A stretch of 64,000 nt of DNA, taken from Sitta carolinensis. Lineage: Eukaryota; Chordata; Aves; Passeriformes; Sittidae. Below the pieces are notes generated by a model. The model was not told the origin of the DNA, searched no databases, and saw nothing but the letters and a program-made list of their open reading frames with translations. Below are positions 35,278-44,704 of this stretch, piece after piece. The stretch lies in assembly GCA_032173965.1 (NCBI GenBank), contig CM063284.1, positions 136,995,625 through 137,059,624 on the forward strand. Direction: 5' to 3'. Numbering within the stretch: the stretch's first letter is position 1; every line of letters starts with the position of its first letter. A program made the position numbers and the translations under genes.

Positions 35278-35316
<39 letters not shown>
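35278..35316. repeat. Poly-T run, 39 bp
   Basis: Uninterrupted run of 39 T about 70 bp before an LTR. It could be the poly-A tail of a minus-strand retrocopy into which the LTR then inserted, but there is no AATAAA just upstream on the minus strand and no parent sequence recognised. Confidence 0.92.
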
Positions 35317-35387
35317 CTTATTAGTTACATATGGACAGTTTTGAAATCAGGCAATATGTGATAGCTTAAAGTTTAGTCATTGGATCA

Positions 35388-36047
35388 TTGTTGCAACTTA
35401 TGTTTATCGTAGTTTCTTGCCCTGGCGCTGCAGCGGGCCATCCCCCGCGGCTGCTGCGGCCCCGGCGGCTCCGGCGGAGCCTGCACCCCTGTGTGTATTC
35501 CCAAATTGATTTATTCCCGAAGTTGTGTCCTCCCGGTTTCCCTCTATGGCTTTTCCCACCGATGTTCCAGTCCCTCCCTGTCAATCCCAGTTACCCAACC
35601 CCTCGTTCCACCTCTCTTCCAGCTCCTTCTATGTCAATCCTCCCCAGAACCAATCCCATGACCCCCTTCCCTCCTCCCCCTTACCCTGATTCATCCCAAT
35701 ACCCGTGACCCAGCCCTTCAACTCCACTCTGACTTAACCCCATTGGAAAATGTGTTGTACCCGCCCCTTGTTTTGTACCCGTATAAAATCCTGTGCGCAG
35801 AGCCGCGCGGGACTCTCTGTGTCTGTCCCATTTGACCCGTGTAAATCATCCTGGTTGGAACTTCAGCCTTGGAGAGCCTCTCTCTTTCTTCTTCACCTGA
35901 ACCCTGGTTGCAGTGAGACTGTCCATGCTTAGGAACCTTTGCTCCTAAGGTTCAGCTGAGTGCACAAACCCCACGCCTCAGCTGTTCCCCACACCTGGCG
36001 GGTGCCGGTGTGCCGTGAGCTAGCCTGGGTTGCGGTAAACCGCTGCA
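35388..36047 (+). mobile_element. Solo LTR, ERVK-like, CpG-rich, 660 bp
   Basis: The element starts TGTTGCAACTTATG and can be read to end ...CGCTGCA. The flanks are GATCAT (35382-35387) and GGTCAT (36048-36053), a 6-bp duplication with one mismatch, the length typical of class II (ERVK-type) integration. TATAAAA lies at 35782-35788. Upstream of it is a GC-rich core with many CpG at about 35424-35482 and a run of 'cccagttacccaacccc'-type pyrimidine blocks like those of the LTR at 61460-62188. An alternative right end is possible because GGATCAT, present at 35381-35387, recurs exactly at 36137-36143. No canonical AATAAA was found. Confidence 0.7.
35782..35788 (+). promoter_or_regulatory. TATA box of LTR
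   Basis: TATAAAA preceded by a GC-rich stretch within the LTR at 35388-36047. The equivalent box in the LTR at 61460-62188 lies at 61912-61918 with similar distance to the 3' end, about 260-275 bp. Confidence 0.65.
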
Positions 36048-36059
36048 GGTCATGTCTGA

Positions 36060-36390
36060 ATGTTGTCCCTGAAAATAAGCCTTCTGATTTGTTTTGGTAT
36101 AATGGAGTCAGTTCACATGAACTGTAAGATAAACAAGGATCATGTTTGCATTCCTTTGTGAAAAGATATCACCTGACGGACTTCTGAAGTGACCAGTGGA
36201 GATGGAGAGGTGAGAACTCCTCTGTCCAATCCTTGGTCACTGTCCAGAAACTTATATATACCAGGTCAACAATAAACAAGAGAGTTCTTTCTTCTTCTCT
36301 GCCTGAACACCTCTTCTGTGTGTCACAGTAGCATCTGAGCACTTGCCTTCTAGTCTCACGCTCTACTATATGAGTTTTAATCTTCATTGA
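36060..36390 (+). mobile_element. Possible LTR fragment with TATA and polyadenylation signal
   Basis: A TTATATATA stretch at about 36251-36259 is followed within 20 bp by CAACAATAAACAAG, then by a pyrimidine-rich segment and 'ctgtgtgtcacagtag'. This close TATA/AATAAA spacing with a CT-rich downstream part resembles the R-U5 part of an LTR. No TG...CA ends or target duplication were established, so this remains tentative. Confidence 0.35.
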
Positions 36391-36394
36391 AAAT

Positions 36395-38300
36395 TAACAC
36401 TAAATACCACCTCAAACTCCTGCAACTGCCTGAGTTTCTCATGTAGTATACATGGTTCTGTGCATAAAATAAGAATGAGAAAATCCATAGAATTTTGATT
36501 TTGATACATCAAAATATTTTAAATCAAGAAGAAAACCGAAACAGGAGTCACAATTTTTGTTTATGAGAGAAAAAAAACCCAACACCTTGTGACCATATTA
36601 AATAAAAATGAATCTGGAGAGAGGATGAATTAAGTATTGACATTTAGAAATATAGAAGTAGCTATTGCAAGAAACCTGAAATGAAAGGACAAGATATATT
36701 TTATGTGCATGAGGAAGGCCTTCACAGGACCTCAAATATGAATCATTAGGAATTTCTACTAATGCACCATGACTAATCTGGAGCTTGTCCTCTCTTTTTG
36801 CTCTCTGTAAAATACCTCACCTATATTGCATTGCCTAGAAAGTATTTGACAACTCTGACAGTATTGGTGTCCTAAGAGCTGGATCCAGACTTCTCTCACC
36901 CTGCCTATCTTTTTGCATCACCTACTGCCTCTTTATTCGTATCAGAATTGTAAGGTCATTGTAAGAAATACTCATTTTCTGATTTCATGTCTATACAGCA
37001 CAGGAATTACCATGTACTTGTGGGGATGTCTCCAAGATACTGAAAATGCAGACATGAAATGCCTGGTTCAATACAGTCTGAAGCAAGTTCTTTAAACAGT
37101 TTAGTGTAAAAATTACAGTGAAATACTATTAATAACTCATGTTCTTTTTTTCTGTTCTTTAATGAACAGATTAAATTTTCAATTATGATTGGCAGTTTAG
37201 AAAATAATGTGATGTACAAAAGTTAAAGTGCATTTTGTAATTATTTGTTATTTTTTAAAATTATTTTGTTATTTATTTTTTTATTATTATTTTATGTTTC
37301 ATTTTTTAAAATACCTTAAAAACAAATTAAGAACTGCTATACTACTATTCCCCTCATCAGGGGATTGGTTTTACTTATTTTTACTCAGTTATTTACTTCC
37401 AGGTGTATGTGAAATACTCATTAGGTCTGTATTTATGAGGGTACCCCTTGATATCAAATTATTAGTAGAATCCCACATGTTGACTGTGGTGTTATCTGCA
37501 TCACATAATGCTGAAGGAAACAAAAATTTTCCATTGAGAGATCTCATTTCCAATCGGTTGCTACTTTCCCAGAAGTTAAATTTTCAAAGTGAGATGTTAT
37601 ATTATGTGTGACAATATCAAACAATTGAGTTTGTTTTTTTCTTAATTTAGGAGACAGACTTTCAACATTTTCTCGGGCATCCCATTCAAAAGCTACATCA
37701 GAAGAAGACAAATGAGTAGACTAAGTTTAAGCTTCTATTGAGACAGGGACTATCTTTCAGATAATTCTAAATGTTCTCAAAACCATAAGGAAATCTAGGT
37801 AATCTTGAGGTTTAGTTTGGTAGATTTTCAAACAGTTTATTTATTGCACATATACTTAGTTGTTGCAGTTGTTGTTCAAAATAAAACAGATGCAGGAGCT
37901 ATGGATGGCTCCTGTTTCATATCTAACAACTTAGAAGATGAAGATTCATCCATGACAAAATGGTTTTAAAATATCTGCTAGTTGGGGTAAAATTAATCAG
38001 GCAGTTTCCAGGAGATAGACTTTAAATATTTGCTTGTTTTTGTTAGGCACCACCTGATTTTTCTTCCATACCTTTATAAAGCTGTGCTGTCAAACAGGAG
38101 AAGAAAACCAAACGACCAAAAAACAAAAAACCAGAAAATGTTAATGGACTGAAATGTTAACAAGCAAAGCCATGACTCTCTAATGTAGGAGTAGTCAGAG
38201 AATTGAGCTCTTCAGAGAAGACAAATATTAGTATCTTCCAATGTCCTGGTTGCTCTTGATTTTGAAGTAGAAAGCTCTAAAGTTAGAAATACAACAAGAA
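36395..38300. other. AT-rich intergenic DNA, no gene seen
   Basis: About 1.9 kb with no supported gene. The 127-codon frame at 37228-37611 (plus) begins in a very T-rich, Phe/Tyr-rich stretch and looks like chance openness. Confidence 0.5.
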
Positions 38301-38304
38301 AGGA

Positions 38305-39050
38305 ACCAGAGAATCATAGAATATGCTGAGCTGGAAGGGACCCATCAGGATCATCAAGTCAAACTCGCAGCCCAGTGCAGAAAAACCCAAAAATCACATC
38401 CTGTGCCCAAGAGCATTGTCTAAATGCTTCTTGAACTCAGACAGGCTTGGTGCTATGACTACTTCTTTGAGGATCCTGATCCAGTAGTCAACAACTCTTT
38501 GGGTGAAAAACATTTTCCTGATTTTTGGCATAAATTTCCACTGATTCAGCTTCATGGCATTTACTCAAGTCCAATCACAGGTCACAAGAGGCAAGAGGTC
38601 AGTATGCTCCGCTTCCTCTCATGAGCATGTTGATCTCAATGAGGTCTCCACTCAGTTTCCTCCAGGCTGAACAGATCAAGTGACCTCAGCCACTCCTCCA
38701 GACCCTTCACTATCTCCATTGTTCTCCTTTGGACACTCTAACAGCTTCATGTCTTTTTTATATTGTGACACTCAAAGCTGCCCCCAGCACTCGCTGTGAG
38801 GCTGCCCCAGTGCAGAGCAGAGCAGGACAATCCCCTGCCTTGCCTGGCTGGCCGTGCTGTGCCTGATGCCCCCAGGACAGGGTGGCCCTCCTGGCTGCCA
38901 GGGCACTGCTGGTTCATGGTCAACTTGCCATCAGCCAGGACCCCCAGGTGCCCATCAGCAGTACTGTTCTTCAGCCTCTGGATCCCCAGTCTACACACAG
39001 AACCAGGGTTGTCCTATCCCAGGTGCAGAATCCAGCACTTGTCTTTGTAA
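38305..39050 (-). mobile_element. CR1 LINE 3' part, minus strand
   Basis: The plus-strand text 'gaatcatagaatatgctgag' followed by 'ctggaagggacccatcagga' is an antisense CR1 tail, giving a 3' end at about 38305. The body covers the 3' UTR-proximal part and the ORF2 C-terminus and stops at about 39050. It shares long near-identical stretches with the minus-strand CR1 at 5258-6225 (for example around 38790-38935), so both belong to one subfamily, but this copy is shorter at its 5' side. Confidence 0.9.
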
Positions 39051-39054
39051 AAGT

Positions 39055-40425
39055 GCTTAAAAAATGTTTTAAGCTGGACAGGTCTGAAGCCAGGAAAAGC
39101 ACTGAATTTTCTGTTCTTCTAATTCTGAACAGAGGATAAAAGATGGGTCACTGGGAATCATAAAGTGTCTCCTTTTCCTCCTCTACAATGAGCTGCATTT
39201 ACAAGCAAATACAGTTCAGAATTCATCTCTGAAATTTTCTGAATCTTCTGGCATGGTGTATATTTCTTGTAATCACATTTTAAAAAACTGGGCACCTGAG
39301 AGTATGCCATTTGCTTCTGCTTTGCTGTTTATTACTTTTTTTCTGAAACTCAGACTGGATGCCAATAGCCTGCATCTACTGAGACATATATTCTCTAAAG
39401 AAGATCAGATTGCTAGAAGCGGGGAACAATGGTGTGTTTAGGTTGTTTCAGGGCATGGACCTACTGAGCATAGGGAATGCTCAGCTTTTATTTTATTTGA
39501 GGCCTGAAAAAGTCCTTTTTCTGTATCTGTGCACATAGGGATTAACACTAAAAATATCTTTTATTTTATGGTCTGAAGGTTTGAAGAGTTGGGGAAAAGT
39601 GTTTTGCATTAGTAGACAGCATGTACTTATATCCATATTTGTAAATTCAATGTACTTGACATTAGTTTCTGACTGTGAGGCTGGCTATTCTGGAATGGTT
39701 TTCTCTTTCATTGTAGTGTCATATTCTTAACTTTGCTATGAGCCTCTCATCATTTTACTCTTGGACATAAGGGAGATAAAAGCAGCAGGAAATAGTGATA
39801 TTAATAATGAACATTCTGTCAGGCAGCTGGACCAGACCATGCAAAATGAGTCTTTTTTAGGAGGTTTTTCAGTAGAGAATTTTATTTTCCTCTTATCATA
39901 TCCAGAAGAAAGAAAGAAACTAACACCAGTCTAGATTTAACAAAAAATAAAGTATTCTGTGAATATAAGTATTAATTTTCTTTCATGGCCAAAAATACCT
40001 TTCAACATGAAATGTTCTTTGGACTGCTTCTTATATAACAAGAAATGGTAAATATAAAGGCCCTAAATGCTGTATCTACAACAGAAAATTGCATTCACCT
40101 TAGATTATTCTCTTTCCCTGAGAACATCCATTGTCTAAATTACCTCATTTCTCTGAATAGCATTTTATCATGTCAAAACTGCCTTTTGGAAATTATCTCT
40201 AGGCAGTAGTAACCTATGAGCTTCACTTGGGATTTATCTAAGAAAGGTTTTGCAAATGCATATCAAAGTGAAAGTGCAAGTTTTTAGTCTGTATTATCAG
40301 TGGGAAGATTCTCCCAATTTAAAGACACCAAGCTTGCATGTCTGGAAATATTTCTTGTGTTAATTATTTTATCACCTTTTGAAGAGCAGATAAGGAACTG
40401 AGGAGGTCTATCATGAGTCAGAACT
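39055..40425. other. Intergenic DNA, no gene seen
   Basis: About 1.4 kb, AT-rich, with no gene or repeat that I could support. Confidence 0.5.
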
Positions 40426-40429
40426 CAGA

Positions 40430-42225
40430 AGGGTGTCATAAGATTATGCAGGAAAAAAATTAAAAGAGCCAAAACCCAGGTAGAACTTACTCTGGTTAAA
40501 GCTGTGAAAACCAAAACGTTTTTATAAATATGTCAGGAAAAAAACCCAAATGCTAAGGAGAATCTCCATGCTTCACAGGCTGGGGGGGTGGAATCATAAT
40601 AACTGGGATGAGGAAAAGTCTGAGTACTTAGTACCTTCTTTGCCTCAGTCTTTAACAGCACAACAAATTGTTCTCAGGTTGCCCAGCCCCCATGAGCTGA
40701 AATACAGGGAACAGAATGAAACTCCCATAGAACAAGGAGGAAGCAATCCAAGGTCTGCCGCACCTCTTAGAGAAATCCATGGGGCTGTCTGAGATTTACC
40801 CAAGAATACTGAGAGAACTGATAGAAGTGCTCACTGGGCCACTTTCAATCATTTCCCAGCAGTTCTGGCTGACTGAGGAGGTCCCAGCTGACTGCACATT
40901 TAAAAATATGATACATATCTGCAAGGCAGTCAGACAGGAGGATCTGGGGAACTACAGGCCTGTCAGCCTGACCTTGGTGCCAGGGAAAGTCATGGAGCAG
41001 ATCATCTTGTGCGCCATCACATAGGATGTACAAGAAAACCAGGGGATCAGGTGCAGAGAGTAAAGGTTTTACGAAAGACAGGTCCTGCTCAACCCTGACT
41101 CATCTACTTCTATGAAAAAGTGGCCCACTTGGTGGATGAGGGAAAGGCTGTGGATGTTTTCTGCCTAGATTTTATTAAAGTCTTTGACCCTGTCTCCCAC
41201 AGCATTCTTCTGGAGAGTCTGGCTACTCATGGCTAGGATAGTTGCAATGTCCATTGTGTAAAAAATCTGTCTGGATCATGGGGCCCAGAAAGTTCTGGTG
41301 AACAGAGCTAAATACAGTTAGTGGCTGGTCACAAGTATTCCAGGGCTCAGTACTGGGGCAGGTCCTGTTTAATATTTCTGTTCCTGGATGAGAGGAATAA
41401 ATGCATTCCTAGTAAGTTTGTGAACGACACCAGGTTGAGTGGGAGTCTTGACCTGCTGGAGAGTAGAAAGGCTCTGGCCTGGAGAGGCTGGATTTAATTG
41501 TCTGAGGTTCAACAAGGTAAAGTGCTAGATCCTGCACTTAGACTGAGGGAATAATGTCTAGACAGCTGTTAGCAGAGAGGTACCTTGGTGTGCTGGTCAG
41601 TAGTGGCCAAACATGAGCCATTGTGGCCCTGGGTGGCCAAGAAGACCAATGGTATCCTGTCCTTCAGTGTGGTCAGCAGTAAGAAGGCAGAGATGATTCC
41701 CAGTACTCAGGTGAGGCTACACCTCAAATCCTGTGTTCAGTTTTGAGCTCTCCAATACAAACAAGACATTGAGGGACTGGAGAGTGTCCAGAGAATGTTA
41801 ATGAAGGTGATGAAGGGACTGAAGCACAGATCTCATAAAGATCACCTGAGAGAGCTGGGGTTGTTTAGCCTGGAGTTAAGGAGGGTTGGGAGGACCTTCT
41901 CTCTCCACTGCTGCCTGAAAGGAAGTTAAATCTTGGTGTCAGTCCCTCTCCCAAGTAATAAGCAATAGGATGAGAAGAAATGACCTCCAGTTATTTCAGG
42001 GAAAGTTTAGATTGGATATTAGGAAAAATTTCTTCAGCAAAAGGTTGGTCAGGCATTGGAGAGAGTTGCTAAGATATATGGTGGAATCACCATCTCTGGA
42101 AGTGTTCAAAATGTATGCAAGGACACAGTTTATTGGTGAAGGTGGCAGTGGTATTTCACTGGTGTGACTTAGATCTGTGATCTTAGCGGTCTTTTCCAGC
42201 TGTAAGAATTTTATGCTTCTTTGTT
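40430..42225 (+). mobile_element. CR1 LINE, longest copy in the window (linker, RT, C-terminus, 3' end)
   Basis: This 1.8-kb copy starts in the linker between endonuclease and reverse transcriptase (broken frame with KSQNP/AKTQVEL-like text near 40470), and continues through the RT: GNYRPVSLT at about 40950, DFIKVFDPVSH at about 41170, the catalytic box at about 41420, then KVKC-like and LEYC-like blocks, RLDIRKNFFSKRLVRHW at about 42010-42060, ESPSLEVFK near 42090, and the tail 'gatcttagcggtcttttcca'. The catalytic FADD reads FVND here, so one of the two metal-binding Asp is lost, and several frameshifts interrupt the ORF. The endonuclease domain is missing (5' truncation). Known CR1 ORF2 makes an endonuclease-RT for target-primed insertion; this copy cannot. 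Confidence 0.93.
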
Positions 42226-42229
42226 TAAT

Positions 42230-43350
42230 TTAACATATTCCTAGAAATGTAGGCAGTTCTCTAGACTTCAGACAAAGCTATGAATATAACATTTCAAGAA
42301 ATATCTTGTCTGTCTTCTCTTATAGTTTTTCAAAAACTTATTCACAAAATTCCAAACACAAATATAAAGATTTTTTATGGCTGCTTTGTCCAGTATCACG
42401 TGCAAAATGTGTTTCAAATTCAAGTTTAATATAGACTTCCAAAATAATATTTGTCTAACTAAAAAGTTAATTTATAGTATCATAATGTCCTGGCTCTAAC
42501 CACTCAATTTAAGATCCAGTAACAAAGGGACACTGTGTTCTTCCAAATAGTAAGTACCATCAAGACTTACATACTGGACAATTCTATTTTTGCAGGAAAA
42601 AGAGATCTTGTAAAAAATATTACATTTATGGCCTCATTAAAATGGCATTGCAAAGAATATATGTAAGCAAATGAAATAATTAAGGAAAAAAATGAAAGTT
42701 GTAACAACTTTTTCATTTTCTAAGTTTTGATGACTTAATGTGTAAAGTCAAGAACATAAAGAGTAGAATTTTGATGTTTAAACTCATCATATTATATGTG
42801 CATATACATGAATATGCTTGTAGATATTTTGGCTGATGTTACATTTTCATATTTGAGTGAAAAATCTATTTTGATCAAGGGAAATTATGTATATACTTGG
42901 ATAATCAATTTACTTACATTACATTATTTACATTATTAAATCAAATATCAAGGTAAACAGTAAACAAATTCTAGTTTAATATCGTATTCTCTGCTAAAAA
43001 ATTTCAGTTTAAATGCCAGGAACTAACAAATGAGGCCAGCAAATGATAATTGAGTCGATTAATGTGCTGTGACAAGTTAGGAAAAATGAAGCACTTTCAT
43101 GTTATATGGATGAAAGTGCTTCCTCTTGTAAGGCTGCTAACATAAGCATTTGTAGAACATGCCAATATGATGCTTTTATCATGTTCCTCATTCATGTTTT
43201 GAAGCCAGTGCTTGAGAGACATTAGAATCTTCTTTGCATTTTGTTTAATGTTGTCTTTTTTTCTATAGCAGTTTGCTAAGGCACCTATGACAAGGGATTA
43301 GGACACACAATTAACTGAGAGAATAATTTTTTTTCTCTAGGAAAAGAACA
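42230..43350. other. AT-rich intergenic DNA with one strong hairpin
   Basis: No gene seen. The only structured element is the perfect inverted repeat at 43088-43122. Confidence 0.5.
43088..43122. repeat. Perfect 13-bp inverted repeat with 9-nt loop
   Basis: GAAGCACTTTCAT at 43088-43100 is followed by a 9-nt spacer and by its exact reverse complement at 43110-43122. Pairing does not extend beyond these arms, so the hairpin is too short for a usual pre-miRNA. It is not part of any repeat I recognise. Confidence 0.9.
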
Positions 43351-43354
43351 CTAT

Positions 43355-43780
43355 TGTAGGAGAACAGATTATGGACACAGGGAAAGGGGCTGCGGCCGAG
43401 CCTCACCCCTAATGGGGTGCAGCTGTATAAGACAGGTGAGCAGCATTGAAGGAGAAGCACAGAATGCTGATGAGCATTGACCAACCACGAAAGAGTAAAA
43501 GGGCACGCAGGTGTCATGCATGTGAGAGAAAATGTATAAAGAGCTAGGAGGAGAGGTGGTGGTGTTGGAGCTGGCAGGTTGTGCTGAGAGAGGAAGGAAT
43601 CTGTGTTGTGTGGTGCTGCCTGTGGGATTGCAACAGAGAAAAGGCAGAGGGCTTTAATGAACTGCTGATGTTTGCTCCATCTTCAGCATCACCCTTTGGA
43701 GTCCACCGTCAATTAGGGTCTAAAATCAGTCAAGATTTCCGATAACCAGGGGACTGATGCTGCTGTTAGTCGTGTGACCA
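43355..43780 (+). mobile_element. Probable LTR, possibly ERV1-like, 426 bp
   Basis: The segment begins TGTAGGAGAACAG and can be read to end ...GTGTGACCA, with CTAT on both sides (43351-43354 and 43781-43784), a 4-bp duplication as in class I ERVs. TATAAA lies at 43535-43540, about 245 bp before the proposed 3' end. Composition is richer in G and CpG than its neighbours. A 4-bp match is weak evidence, and a PBS-like TGGTGCCC just beyond (about 43791) would instead suggest that the LTR ends a few bases later and is followed by a scrap of internal sequence. Confidence 0.6.
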
Positions 43781-43799
43781 CTATCAAAGTGGTGCCCTG

Positions 43800-44630
43800 T
43801 TTTAGGGGTGAATGATGACAAGTTATAAAAAACAATTAGCACAAGAAAATAATAAAATAAATGGATGCCCTAAAAATTTAGATAGTTCTCTTTTTTTCAG
43901 GAAAGCAACCTATATTTGTTTAAAAAATATTGTTATAGATGAATCATTATTTGTAAAAGACAGCAAGTTGTCTTGGGTTTTTTCAGTGAGTAATTTCTGA
44001 AAATGCATTCAAAATGTCGACTTTTAGATTAGAGAGTGAGATCTTCAGTGAATACTTAGTAAGCTTTTGTCGAAAGATCCTTGAGGGCACAGCTTAAGTC
44101 ATGATTTAAGATAGCTTTAACATCTTCAGTTTTAACTTGAAAATTAAAGAATTATACTTAAACTAAGAAAAGTTCTCATGTCTGACTTTTTCATTTAAAT
44201 TAACACCTCTGAAAACTTCTGAACAAGAACATACATTAATGTCATAAGTGGAATCAAACAAAATGACTTTAGCTTTTACCATGAAGTGAATCATTGCCTC
44301 AGGATGGAGGCTTATTTTTGAATTATTGTGCGTTAGTTTCCTGAAACCATACTATGTTTTATATCAAAGGTGCATAAAAATATTTCATTAATAAACTAGG
44401 TTTTCTTTCATAGTATTTGGCAGTAAACAGGTTTATGGGAGAAGCAATGTGAATGTCTAATCCATCTAAGTCTTTTCACTGTCTACAAGAGGCATAGAGT
44501 AGCTTGTTCATGAAATCTGAATTTTAAGAGAAAGAATGATAGAATAAGACATTAAATTTTGAAAAACAAGAGAAAAAAAAAAAGCCAGGTGAGGCCAAAA
44601 GCATGTATGTATGTGTAATATATATAATAA
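43800..44630. other. AT-rich intergenic DNA, nothing recognised
   Basis: About 830 bp with no gene or repeat family that I could support. Confidence 0.5.
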
Positions 44631-44632
44631 AT

Positions 44633-44634
<2 letters not shown>

Positions 44635-44677
<43 letters not shown>
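44635..44677. repeat. TG dinucleotide microsatellite
   Basis: About 21 TG units followed by TATG/TATA alternation to 44702. Alternating purine-pyrimidine sequence of this kind can adopt Z-DNA. Minus-strand frames rich in His-Thr and Tyr-Ile dipeptides are artefacts of it. Confidence 0.96.
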
Positions 44678-44681
<4 letters not shown>

Positions 44682-44704
44682 ATATGTATATGTATATATA
44701 TGCA

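Noticed and set aside
35388..35708. 106-codon Pro/Arg-rich plus frame
   Set aside because: Lies in the CpG-rich LTR U3; no domain and no independent start context.
37228..37611. 127-codon plus frame with a hydrophobic N-terminus
   Set aside because: The hydrophobic part comes from a T-rich tract; the rest has no recognisable feature.
43088..43122. Hairpin as a microRNA precursor
   Set aside because: The stem is only 13 bp and does not extend, shorter than the roughly 30-bp stem of typical precursors.
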